DNA of 18,403 nt from an uncultured Mollicutes bacterium (GTDB taxonomy: Bacteria; Bacillota_I; Bacilli_A; RFN20; CAG-826). Of the stretch, positions 10,656-17,952 are shown piece by piece. The translations under genes and the position numbers were made by a program. The notes under the pieces were generated by a model. It searched no databases, was not told the DNA's origin, and was given only the letters and a program-made list of their open reading frames with translations. Position 1 is the stretch's first letter. The number at the start of each line of letters is the position of its first letter. Location: the NCBI GenBank assembly GCA_937893635.1, contig CALBGF010000088.1:1-18403 (forward strand), in the 5' to 3' direction.

Positions 10656-10786
10656 ATATCTGCAACAAATTTATTATTCTGTGTTGTTGCCACACAGACA
10701 TCCGGTTTTTGCGATTCTTGGATAAACCCTTGCTTAACCTCACCAGCAAGTTTTACAACTCCATCTGCTGTTGGTAAAAAGTATTT
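10643..10786 (-). pseudogene. Protein-like reading frame without a start, upstream of and into tRNA-Gln
   Basis: Frame LPTADGVVKLAGEVKQGF, then IQESQKPDVCVATTQNNK and FVADIGGW, ends in TGA at 10643-10645 inside tRNA-Gln. It has protein-like composition and higher GC than the neighbours, but there is no ATG, GTG or TTG near its beginning and no ribosome site. It could be the C-terminal remnant of a displaced gene, or chance within a tRNA leader. Confidence 0.3.
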
Positions 10787-10804
10787 TTAACTTTTTACAT
10801 ATAT

Positions 10805-10833
10805 ATTATATCATAAATTTTTTATTTTTTCAA
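10805..10833 (-). promoter_or_regulatory. Promoter of the main tRNA operon
   Basis: TTGAAA at 10828-10833, 17 bp, TATAAT at 10805-10810 with TGA in front. The -35 overlaps the TGA stop of the gene at 10830. The transcript begins with a hairpin GTAAAAAGT / ACTTTTTAC about 140 nt before tRNA-Gln. Confidence 0.87.
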
Positions 10834-11180
10834 ATATATTCAAATTTATCAAACATAGGAGCAAAAGTTTTCACATGGTTATGAGTTAAAACCCCCATTA
10901 ATTTTTCATTGCCATTTTCTTCTTTAATAAAAATTCTCGCAGTATCAGTTGTTATAGCTTGTCGTCCCTTTGGTGCAGTCATTAATTTAGCACAATGTTC
11001 AATTCGTTTCATATTAACAGTATTGAGTTCACATCTACCTCTACTACCTACTACAATAAAAATAGGTTTACCATTTTTGAATTTCGGTTTAGTGTCGGCA
11101 ATCTTACCACACCATTTAATATGGTATTCTTCATGAATATCCTGAATTATGAGATGCGTTTTAACCGCTACTTCTGTCAT
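10830..11180 (-). CDS. Hypothetical protein, 116 residues
   Basis: MTEVAVKTHLIIQDIHEEYH onward. The C-terminal half holds MTAPKGRQAITTDTARIFIK and HNHVKTFAPMFDKFEYI; the middle has IFIVVGSRGRCELNTVNMKR. It looks globular, basic and without membrane segments. I do not recognise the family; similar short proteins occur near tRNA clusters in phages, but that is only an impression. AAAGGAGA at good spacing supports ATG 11180. The TGA stop forms part of the next promoter's -35. Second gene of a unit with the zinc-finger protein at 11192-11374. Confidence 0.72.
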   Translation of the reverse strand: MTEVAVKTHLIIQDIHEEYHIKWCGKIADTKPKFKNGKPIFIVVGSRGRCELNTVNMKRIEHCAKLMTAPKGRQAITTDTARIFIKEENGNEKLMGVLTHNHVKTFAPMFDKFEYI

Positions 11181-11191
11181 AAAAATCTCCT

Positions 11192-11374
11192 TTATTTAAA
11201 AGAATTAAAGAAATTCATAATATCATTATTTACTTCTCTAGTTTCAATATTTTTACTTCGAGGAGCGTCTTTTGATTGATGACTTGGATGTTGTTCTTTC
11301 CAACAAGCTAAAAAATGTTTAACTAATTTTTTTTCTTCATTAAATTGTTTCCTACAAGTTGGACAAATGTACAT
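11192..11374 (-). CDS. Small zinc-finger protein, C2HC type
   Basis: 60 residues, MYICPTCRKQFNEEKKLVKH then FLACWKEQHPSHQ. The spacing C-x2-C, 12-14 residues, H-x3-4-C at residues 4-24 is a classical C2H2-like finger with Cys as last ligand (KHFLAC). The rest is polar, ending IMNFFNSFK. Single fingers of this type in phages usually bind nucleic acid or protein. AAAGGAAG precedes ATG 11374. Cotranscribed with the 116-residue gene from the promoter at 11781. Confidence 0.75.
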   Translation of the reverse strand: MYICPTCRKQFNEEKKLVKHFLACWKEQHPSHQSKDAPRSKNIETREVNNDIMNFFNSFK

Positions 11375-11394
11375 TTTTGAAAACTTCCTTTACT

Positions 11395-11775
11395 TTTTTA
11401 AAAAAATCATCTTTCAGTCATTTTCTACGGCTCCCTACTTCATTATTGCCGGAATTTCTTGTTTTTCATAAATCAAATTAATCAAACCAAAAGGTATTGT
11501 TGTATTTGCGGTTTCGACAATGACCGTCCCGCAAGCCAGGTGCGTCTGGCAATGACAGCGAAAATGTTTACAAACATCAACTCACATTTTCTAAGACTTG
11601 GAACTTCAGTTAGCTTCGCCAATGATGTTTTCGACGAATACTATCCAGGCACACCACGTGGAGGTATTCCTTTACGATGCCCGTATGGAGAGTGGTAAGC
11701 TCTCCAAAGTATTGGTATTGATATTGTGTTATAAATGTGTCAGCATGGTTCTTCCTGCTTAAAACATTTTTTACA
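11395..11775 (-). ncRNA. Candidate structured RNA or long leader
   Basis: About 380 bases after the promoter at 11781, more GC-rich than flanking genes. Minus-strand hairpins in order: GGAGAG / CTCTCC; GAATAC / GTATTC; GAAAATGT / ACATTTTC; GCCAG-ACGCAC-CTGGC; GCGG / CCGC with inner GAC / GTC; CGGC / GCCG; a run of seven T at 11401-11407 ends it. No known RNA class fits. The opposite strand has a 79-codon frame from TTG at 11459 whose end (YYPGTPRGGIPLRCPYGEW) looks protein-like but lacks promoter and ribosome site. Confidence 0.5.
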
Positions 11776-11780
11776 TATTT

Positions 11781-11809
11781 ATTATAACATATTTTTTTAA
11801 ATTTTTCAA
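11781..11809 (-). promoter_or_regulatory. Sigma70-like promoter
   Basis: TTGAAA at 11804-11809, 17 bp, TATAAT at 11781-11786 with TGT in front. The -35 overlaps the TGA stop of the gene at 11806. Drives the candidate RNA and two small genes. Confidence 0.86.
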
Positions 11810-12168
11810 TTTACGCAATATTTTTCACGAAAATAATTATGTCCTTCATAACAAAGAATCTTATCAAGTTCCTCTGTAGATTTTTTTACATCATCACGAA
11901 TTTGTACAACATAACCATCAATATTTTCACGAATAGCGTTTTCTAAAGCTTCACAATATTCTTCTTCAGAATTATAATCTTCTCTGTCAGCCAGGCTATC
12001 ATAAATATCTCCATAAGATTCCATAAGTCGTTCAGACATTTCAGGAACATATTCTGAATAAATAAAATCCTCAGTCCAATCATCTGGAACTTCTATGACG
12101 GTATAATCTTCAATTCCATGAAAACCACCAAAATAGCCTTCACACGCATAAACTAACCATTTCTTCAT
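11806..12168 (-). CDS. Acidic hypothetical protein, 120 residues
   Basis: MKKWLVYACEGYFGGFHGIE onward, strongly acidic in the middle (ADREDYNSEEEYCEALENAI), with aromatic residues near both ends. The N-terminus (KKWLVYACEGYFGGFHG-EDYTVIEVP) resembles small phage proteins of unknown role. No metal-binding or membrane motif. AAGGAAA at good spacing supports ATG 12168. It is alone after the promoter at 12208-12236. The TGA stop overlaps the next -35. Confidence 0.72.
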   Translation of the reverse strand: MKKWLVYACEGYFGGFHGIEDYTVIEVPDDWTEDFIYSEYVPEMSERLMESYGDIYDSLADREDYNSEEEYCEALENAIRENIDGYVVQIRDDVKKSTEELDKILCYEGHNYFREKYCVN

Positions 12169-12207
12169 TTTTCTTTTTCCTTTTTATTTATATTTTTTTA
12201 TATTAAT

Positions 12208-12236
12208 ATTATATAAAAAATTTTATTATTTTTCAA
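12208..12236 (-). promoter_or_regulatory. Sigma70-like promoter
   Basis: TTGAAA at 12231-12236, 17 bp, TATAAT at 12208-12213, without extended -10. Begins four bases after the stop of the radical SAM operon's last gene; no terminator is visible between them. Confidence 0.82.
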
Positions 12237-12239
12237 ATA

Positions 12240-12620
12240 TTAGAAAAAAGGATTAAAATTATAGTCAGAAGATTTTGGGCATAAAACTCTATAAGAAAAA
12301 ATTCTTTTTTCTATATCAGTTAAATTATTATAAATCTCTTCATCTTTTTCATTATTTTCTATATTTTCACAATTCATTTCCCACATTTTATATTTTTTAT
12401 CTAAATGTGGTTGATTCCAACTATTATTATTAGTATTATTATCTCCTATAATTAAATAACATAATTTTATTATTTCTTCCCATATATCTTTATCATTTTC
12501 ATTTTGAGATAATAATAGTAAAAATGTTTTTAATAACAACTAATTTTTTTCTAGTAAAGTTAAAGAATTATTTGTGATATTTTCACGCAAACTTCTTAAA
12601 AAATTTTCTTTTTCATTCAT
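12240..12620 (-). CDS. Hypothetical protein at the end of the radical SAM operon, one TAG
   Basis: 126 residues with TAG as Gln27: MNEKENFLRSLRENITNNSL, TLLEKNQLLLKTFLLLLSQN and so on to SSDYNFNPFF. The TAG is at 12540-12542. N-terminal third is a Leu-rich helix; the middle is Asn-rich (DNNTNNNSWNQPHLDKK). No family recognised. The ATG lies inside the end of the radical SAM gene (8-bp overlap), so it is probably translated with it. With the standard code the gene would appear 27 codons shorter and lack its ribosome site. Confidence 0.7.
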
Positions 12621-14049
12621 ATAAATCATACCCCAATTCTTTAGATTTTTTTATAAAAAAATCTTTTGCTTTTCCAGTAATAAATTTTTTATCAATAGCA
12701 TTTTGTAATATATTATAATCATTATATAATTTAATTAAATGATCAAGTTTTTTACGGAATAAATTACATACTGAAGGAATTGGTAAAAATAATTCTCCTG
12801 AATCTTCATATTGCGCTCCAGGACAACCTTTTATACATAAATTTTTGTATTCACAAATATTACAAACCGGTACATTTTGTATACTGGCAGTTTTTAATGT
12901 ATAATAAGTACTAAAATTATTAACTTTTATATCAATAATTTTACTATTATCATTGCTTAAAATAAAATATGCTCCTGTAAATAATGGATAAGCGGTGCGA
13001 TGACAAGGTACAAAAGACATATTAATACAATTAATATGTATTTCTGATTGTAGTCCGCAAGAATAACTTTCTATTTGTTTCATACTATCTTCAAAATAAT
13101 TTAATGATAAATGATCATATCCAGTTGTTCGTGGTAAATTATGTTGTTGAGCAAGGTCTGAAGCAAAAAAATGCTCTGTCAACATTTCAATATTACTTCC
13201 ACATATCTCATATCTTTTTTCCATGGCATAAGTTAAAAAATCTAAATAAGCTTGAATAGATTCTTCAGTCCAACTTTTACCATTACGAACTTCTAAGAAA
13301 GAAGGAGCAAAATCACAATAACGATAATCTGTATCTTCTGGGGCAAATTCTTTCATCTTTCTTAGCCACCAGTCATAATTATCTTTTAAAAAGAAAACAT
13401 TATGAGCCGAAGTCATTGGATGATATCCAGCATCCATACTAAAACAATATTTAAAAATTTGATCAAAATATGAATCATCCAATTCTATTCTTTCTCGTTC
13501 AAAAGTTCCATAAGGACCATCACTAGACCAAGAAAATGCTATTTTTAAATTATATTCTTTTAAAAAATAATCATGAAATTCTTTTACTTTTTTTGCTATT
13601 TCTGGCTTTTCAACGACAAAGCGCATATTACTAGGAATAATAATTGTAGAGCGAATTTTAAAAATATAATCATATTCTTTTTTAAATTGTTTTAAATAAG
13701 TTTCATATAAATTTAAAAAATCTATAAAAATTTCATCATAAAATAAATCTCCAGCAAATAATTCAATTTTATAAAAATAATTTCTTCTTTCAAAAAAAAT
13801 CCAATCTAAAATTAATTGTATATGTTTTAATTGTTCTTCTTTAGAAAAATGATTATCAGGGTATAATTCATTTCCATGCTAATATATATAACAATATTCG
13901 CAAGTTTGATTACAATTTGGTCGAACAATTAATTCTAACCCATGTTTGTTAATGTTTAAAATTTTATCATTATTTGGTATAGGAAAAGCATCATTATCTA
14001 AATAATAATTAAATAATTCTTTTTCTTGTGTTGAATAATTATTATACAT
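12613..14049 (-). CDS. Radical SAM protein with SPASM-like Cys-rich C-terminus, one TAG
   Basis: 478 residues with TAG as Gln57 (13879-13881). Radical SAM motif C46-x3-C50-x2-C53 in RPNCNQTCEYCYIYQHGNE binds the 4Fe-4S cluster and S-adenosylmethionine. FAGDLFYD (~98-105) stands where GGEP is normal. Near residues 390-430, CNICEYKNLCIKGCPG and a later Cys (PSVCNLF) make a SPASM/twitch-like auxiliary-cluster region. Enzymes with this plan modify peptides or proteins (sulfatase maturases, RiPP maturases). It overlaps the other radical SAM gene by eight bases and lies two genes after the repeat protein. The TAG four residues after the last motif Cys cuts the gene in two under the standard code. 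Confidence 0.9.
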
Positions 14050-15445
14050 TTAATATATCCTCTATATCTTTATCTAATAAATCTAATACTCCATTACAAA
14101 ATAATCGAATATCACTTGTATTTCGTGTAAAAGCTGAGCCTGATAAAACAACTAAATTATAATAACAAGTATTTATGTTAGTTAAATAAAAAGCATGCCG
14201 TTTTATTTTTTCAAAATCAGTTAAATAACTGCTAGAAACTTGACCTGTTTTTGCCATTATGTATATATAATTAGCTAAAGTAGACAACATAAATTGCCCA
14301 ACGCCATTATGCATACTTTTTTCAACATAATTGATATAAATATCAATAATTTCATCAGAAGCAGTTAATGGATTAAACAAATGATTATGTTTATATTCAG
14401 AGATTCTCGCATAATTACGAATATTTTTTTCAACTTTATCTTCTTCAATACCAAAAATATCGTAAATAGCATTTTGGCAAGAAACAATTGTTCCATCATA
14501 CATTACTTTAAGATCTCCGACCAAAGGAGCGCAAAAAGTACAAAAAGTATGTTCATTTGGATTTAAAATAAACTAATTAATAATATCTTTATCTGATCTA
14601 AACTTATCTAAAATAATTTCACTAACGCCACCAATAATATCTAATGAAATCGGACATTGATGTTCATTTATAAATGTTTGTTTAGAATTTTTTATATAAT
14701 CTAATTTACGCATGATTTCAGCTAAAATAACACCATCTTCGGTAGTATATTCTCCGCCATTTTCATTCTATAAAGTCATTGTTCCGATTGAAACAAATTT
14801 ATTCATAGATATAGAACGTAAATCATTTAAAAATATATCTATTTCATTTATATATTCTTCTAATTTATTGAAATCATTTAATTGTTTTGCTAAATAATTA
14901 CTTAAAACCCCATGGAAGAATATATCAACTTTAATATTTTTGAATTGATATGAATTTAAAAAAAGTATTAAAGCACTAATATTTTCTTTTATAATATTAC
15001 TATTAGCACCTCTAATTTCATTAGTACTTTTTTCTCCATCATAAGATACCTAAATATTTAAAACTAATTGTCGTTTACTATATTTATCTACTTGTTTAAT
15101 AAAATAAATAATTGAATCAATATTCGCCATACCGTTAGTAGAGAAAAAAATTCTATCAAGATTAATAAAAGAATTTGCCCAATCTTCCCATTTATCAGCT
15201 AAATACATTAATGTCATTGTAGGCTCTTGTCCCCAAATTTCTATACTTTCAATATTTTTTATTGGCTAATCAAATTTATTTAAAATTGAAATAATATTAT
15301 TTAGGTAAGATCCATCTTTTAAAGCTTCGATTGTGTTATTTAAAATTGTAGATACAGAATTATTTAAAGTTTTATCAATATTACAATATTTACACTATAA
15401 ATTACATCCAATAGCTGATAATAAACTAATTTTGTGTATATCCAT
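14042..15445 (-). CDS. Radical SAM protein with five TAG codons, one inside the CxxxCxxC motif
   Basis: 467 residues with TAG as Gln at 17, 60, 132, 226 and 291. The motif AIGCNLQCKYCNID (Cys 14, 18, 21) includes the first TAG (15395-15397). WGQEPTM (~71-77) corresponds to GGEP, followed by STNGM and VSYDG, all typical of the radical SAM barrel. Cys residues HTFCTFC (302, 305) and DGTIVSCQNA suggest an auxiliary cluster. The C-terminal ~130 residues are helical and unfamiliar. Likely a peptide or protein modification enzyme acting on the repeat protein encoded just upstream, whose last codons contain its ribosome site AAGGAGAT. Spacing to ATG 15445 is rather long (~13). Stop TAA. Confidence 0.9.
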
Positions 15446-15457
15446 ATTTATTTTTTG

Positions 15458-16135
15458 TTATCTCCTTACTGAATAATTTGAACTATTATATCCATAATTA
15501 CCAGAATTCCATCCATAATTACCAGAATTCCATCCATAATTACCAGAGTTCCAACTATTATTGCTACTATTATAACTATAATTAGTAGCATTATAGCTAT
15601 AATTTCCTGAGTTATAACTATAATTAGTAGATCTTGTGGTGCCTTGGTAATAAACACAACCAGGAGTGGACTAATATCCATAATTACTACTTAAACCGGT
15701 TGTATTAGAAGAACAAACACTCTAATTGCCAGGACATAGATCTATAACTCCACCAGTATATCCATGATTACTATTATTATAACTATAATTAGATCCATTA
15801 TAACTACTACAACTATAGCTATAATTAGTAGAATTAGTTGGGGTATTTTTTATATTGTCAATAATTGTTGACATTTGATTAAAAGCTACTGGTTTAATTA
15901 ATGCGCCTACTTCTGGTTCTGATATTAAAGTAGTCTGTGCTGTCTATGTAAGAGCAGAATTTGATGTCATTTCCTATATATACTATTTTAAATTAATAAT
16001 ATCCATTGGAACAATTTTTTCGTTATTGGATGGTGTTATAGTAGAAAAACTAAAACGAGAACGCTCTGTATTTAATCTATCATAAAGTGCTGTGATGTCG
16101 GCCCAAGCCGCTTTCGCATTCTATTCTAAACTCAT
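15458..16135 (-). CDS. Tyr/Trp/Asn/Ser/Gly heptad-repeat protein, candidate radical SAM substrate, six TAG
   Basis: 225 residues with TAG as Gln at 5, 51, 54, 64, 138 and 155. Residues 1-97 (MSLEQNAKAAWADITALYDR, LNTERSRFSFSTI, VPMDIINLKQYIQEM) look like a leader or structural N-domain. Residues 100-165 have Tyr-rich repeats with four Cys (109, 134, 141, 160). Residues 170-222 are seven heptads of the form x-N-Y-(S/G)-(Y/W)-N-(S/A), e.g. GNYGWNS twice. The end is VRR. Aromatics spaced i, i+2 next to Asn resemble targets of cyclophane-forming radical SAM enzymes, two of which follow directly, so I infer a modified substrate; a virion protein is the alternative, and both may be true. ATG 16135 overlaps the previous stop (ATGA). 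Confidence 0.75.
15470..15631 (-). repeat. 21-bp tandem repeats encoding the heptads
   Basis: Seven imperfect 21-bp units encode the heptads; two neighbouring units (15503-15544) are exact copies with codons GGT AAT TAT GGA TGG AAT TCT. DNA-level identity suggests recent duplication; number could vary between relatives. Confidence 0.85.
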
Positions 16136-16506
16136 GATATAACCACTCGTGTTTCAAAAATATTCTGTACATCACTTAAACTTACAGAAGCATCTTCATA
16201 AGATTCAAATTCTAAACTAATATTATGGATTTCTTCAAAACAATATAACAATGATTCATGATTATCATCAGAAATTAAATATATTTTTACCATACTAATA
16301 TTTTCGTGATTTAATAAATCATAAAGATCAACCAATGAATTGTTCATATTATAACTTGAAGGATGAACTAGACGAAATGAGAATGAAGTATCAATATTTA
16401 CTTGATTATCTTTTCTTACTGTAAAAAGAATTTTTTCCTTTCCAGTTTTTGTTGAAAAGTTTTTTTCAACACCATTTTCTATATAATTAATTTTATAATA
16501 ACTCAT
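16132..16506 (-). CDS. Hypothetical protein, 124 residues
   Basis: MSYYKINYIENGVEKNFSTK onward to QNIFETRVVIS. It has alternating hydrophobic strands, an acidic C-terminal third (EFESYEDASVSLSDVQNIF) and no Cys cluster; probably an all-beta or alpha/beta small domain. No family recognised. Its ATG overlaps the stop of the Cys-rich gene and its TGA overlaps the repeat protein's ATG, so it is made in step with both. It could be a chaperone or recognition subunit for the substrate, which is inference from position only, or a small virion protein. Confidence 0.72.
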   Translation of the reverse strand: MSYYKINYIENGVEKNFSTKTGKEKILFTVRKDNQVNIDTSFSFRLVHPSSYNMNNSLVDLYDLLNHENISMVKIYLISDDNHESLLYCFEEIHNISLEFESYEDASVSLSDVQNIFETRVVIS

Positions 16507-17051
16507 TTATATTCCTCCCATAATTTATTAATAAAAAGTTTTCCAAACTTTGTTGTGCTCCACATTTCTAAAGCACAATTTTCACATACTTCATAAGAAT
16601 AATGATATTTTTTTAAAGATTTATTATATTTATTACATTTTTCCTTAGTAAAATATTTACATTGTTTTTCATCACATAAAATATGACCATTTAAATCTTG
16701 TAAAAAAATCTCATTATCTTCTTCAAAACGAATAGATAAATTTTCTTGAAATAAAATTTTTTGTTCTCGCATATAATCTAAAGTTCTATAATATATATCT
16801 TTTATAGGAAAATGAAAGTTAAAATAATGTTCTTTATCATAATAAACAATAATCGTATTTATATCATAATTTTTTAAATCTTTTATTTTTTCATATATAT
16901 TATTTAATGTATATTCGTCAGAATTTTGAATAGTATGTACTATTGAAATTTCTTTTACTTTTCCTGTCCCAAAAACAATATCAGAATATAAATTATCTTC
17001 AATGTTTAAACAAAAAATTTCTTTTTCGCCTGATTTAAATATAAGTTCCAT
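16503..17051 (-). CDS. Cys-rich protein, 182 residues
   Basis: Residues ~1-120 contain no motif I know (MELIFKSGEKEIFCLNIEDN; IYEKIKDLKNYDINTIIVYY). Residues ~124-165 hold a cluster LCDEKQCKYFTKEKCNKYNK, then YEVCENCALEMW: five Cys as C-x4-C-x6-C plus C-x2-C. This could bind an iron-sulfur cluster or zinc, similar to Cys-rich ends of radical SAM partners. No radical SAM motif itself. ATG 17051 follows AGGAGTG; the stop overlaps the next ATG (ATGA). Part of the same operon as the two radical SAM genes. Confidence 0.72.
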   Translation of the reverse strand: MELIFKSGEKEIFCLNIEDNLYSDIVFGTGKVKEISIVHTIQNSDEYTLNNIYEKIKDLKNYDINTIIVYYDKEHYFNFHFPIKDIYYRTLDYMREQKILFQENLSIRFEEDNEIFLQDLNGHILCDEKQCKYFTKEKCNKYNKSLKKYHYSYEVCENCALEMWSTTKFGKLFINKLWEEYK

Positions 17052-17052
17052 T

Positions 17053-17952
17053 TTACACTCCTAAATTTAACAATATATTTTTAAATAATCCCAATTGATA
17101 TTCAGGTTTTACCATATATGGAATTATATTTGACATTAAAATATATAAATTTCCTCGTCCAGTTAATTTACAGTTAAAAAATCCTTTAGGAACATAATCT
17201 TTTATAAAAGTTTCATAAGAAATTAAAAAACGATTTTGGTTATGACTAGAATTTATAATATCATTACTATAATCATTAGTACATAAAATATTGGAATTAT
17301 ACGTAGGAAAAGCTGATCCCATATACAAAGAAGCTTTGGCAAATTCTTCATAATGTGTACATAATCTTGGACAATTTGAAGCACAACGGTCTGATCCTAA
17401 AATTTCTATATGATTTTTTTCTTCTTGATTAAATTGAGATAAAAATTTAAAATTATTCATATATCTTACAGGTAATACAATATTATTAAATTTTTTCAAA
17501 GCAGCTTTAAAATCATAATCTTCTTTTGTATTAACTACACTACGACTCATTGTAATATTAGGATAATATTTTCTAATATAATTTTCTAAAACTTCAGAAG
17601 AAACCAAAACTTCCGCTTGTTTTAAATAGCATTCTTCGATTAAATTTAATAAAAAATTACCATAACGATCATAACAATCTATTTCCGAAATTAAAGGATT
17701 AGTCATAGTAAATTGTATTAAAATATTATTATCAGCAAAAAAATCTAAATAATATTTAATTTCTGATATTTCATGTATTAAATCTCCAAAAAATGTTCCT
17801 CCTCCATTCCAAATACAATTTGGAAAATTTCCAAAAACAGCTTTTATTTTTGTATTAGGATAAAACATTTCTGGAAAATCTTTTTGATATTTTAAAAATA
17901 ATTCATAAAATTTTCTACCAACAACAAAATCAGGACAATAATAGTTAATCAT
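17053..17952 (-). CDS. Possible TIM-barrel-like protein with a three-Cys motif
   Basis: 299 residues from MINYYCPDFVVGRKFYELFL. Blocks: IKAVFGNFPNCIWNGGGTFFG (~40-60), FADNNILIQFTMTNPLI (~75-92), EVLVSSEVLENYIRKYYPN (~115-133) and HIEILGSDRCASNCPRLCTH (~183-202), where three Cys (C-x3-C-x3-C) could bind a metal or cluster. The succession of strand-helix units with FTMTNPLI and an Asn/Ser strand resembles barrel proteins related to U32 peptidases that I associate with gut microbes and phages, but I cannot name the family. The Cys spacing is not the radical SAM C-x3-C-x2-C. ATG 17952 is preferred because AAGGAG lies just upstream; it overlaps the preceding TAA. Confidence 0.7.
   Translation of the reverse strand: MINYYCPDFVVGRKFYELFLKYQKDFPEMFYPNTKIKAVFGNFPNCIWNGGGTFFGDLIHEISEIKYYLDFFADNNILIQFTMTNPLISEIDCYDRYGNFLLNLIEECYLKQAEVLVSSEVLENYIRKYYPNITMSRSVVNTKEDYDFKAALKKFNNIVLPVRYMNNFKFLSQFNQEEKNHIEILGSDRCASNCPRLCTHYEEFAKASLYMGSAFPTYNSNILCTNDYSNDIINSSHNQNRFLISYETFIKDYVPKGFFNCKLTGRGNLYILMSNIIPYMVKPEYQLGLFKNILLNLGV

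Noticed and set aside
15470..15631. CRISPR-like array in the 21-bp repeats
   Set aside because: Units are adjacent, lack spacers and keep a coding frame.
15466..15681. Ile-rich 71-residue frame in the repeat region
   Set aside because: Another frame of the heptad repeats; the TAG-read frame has a proper start, coupling and protein-like composition.
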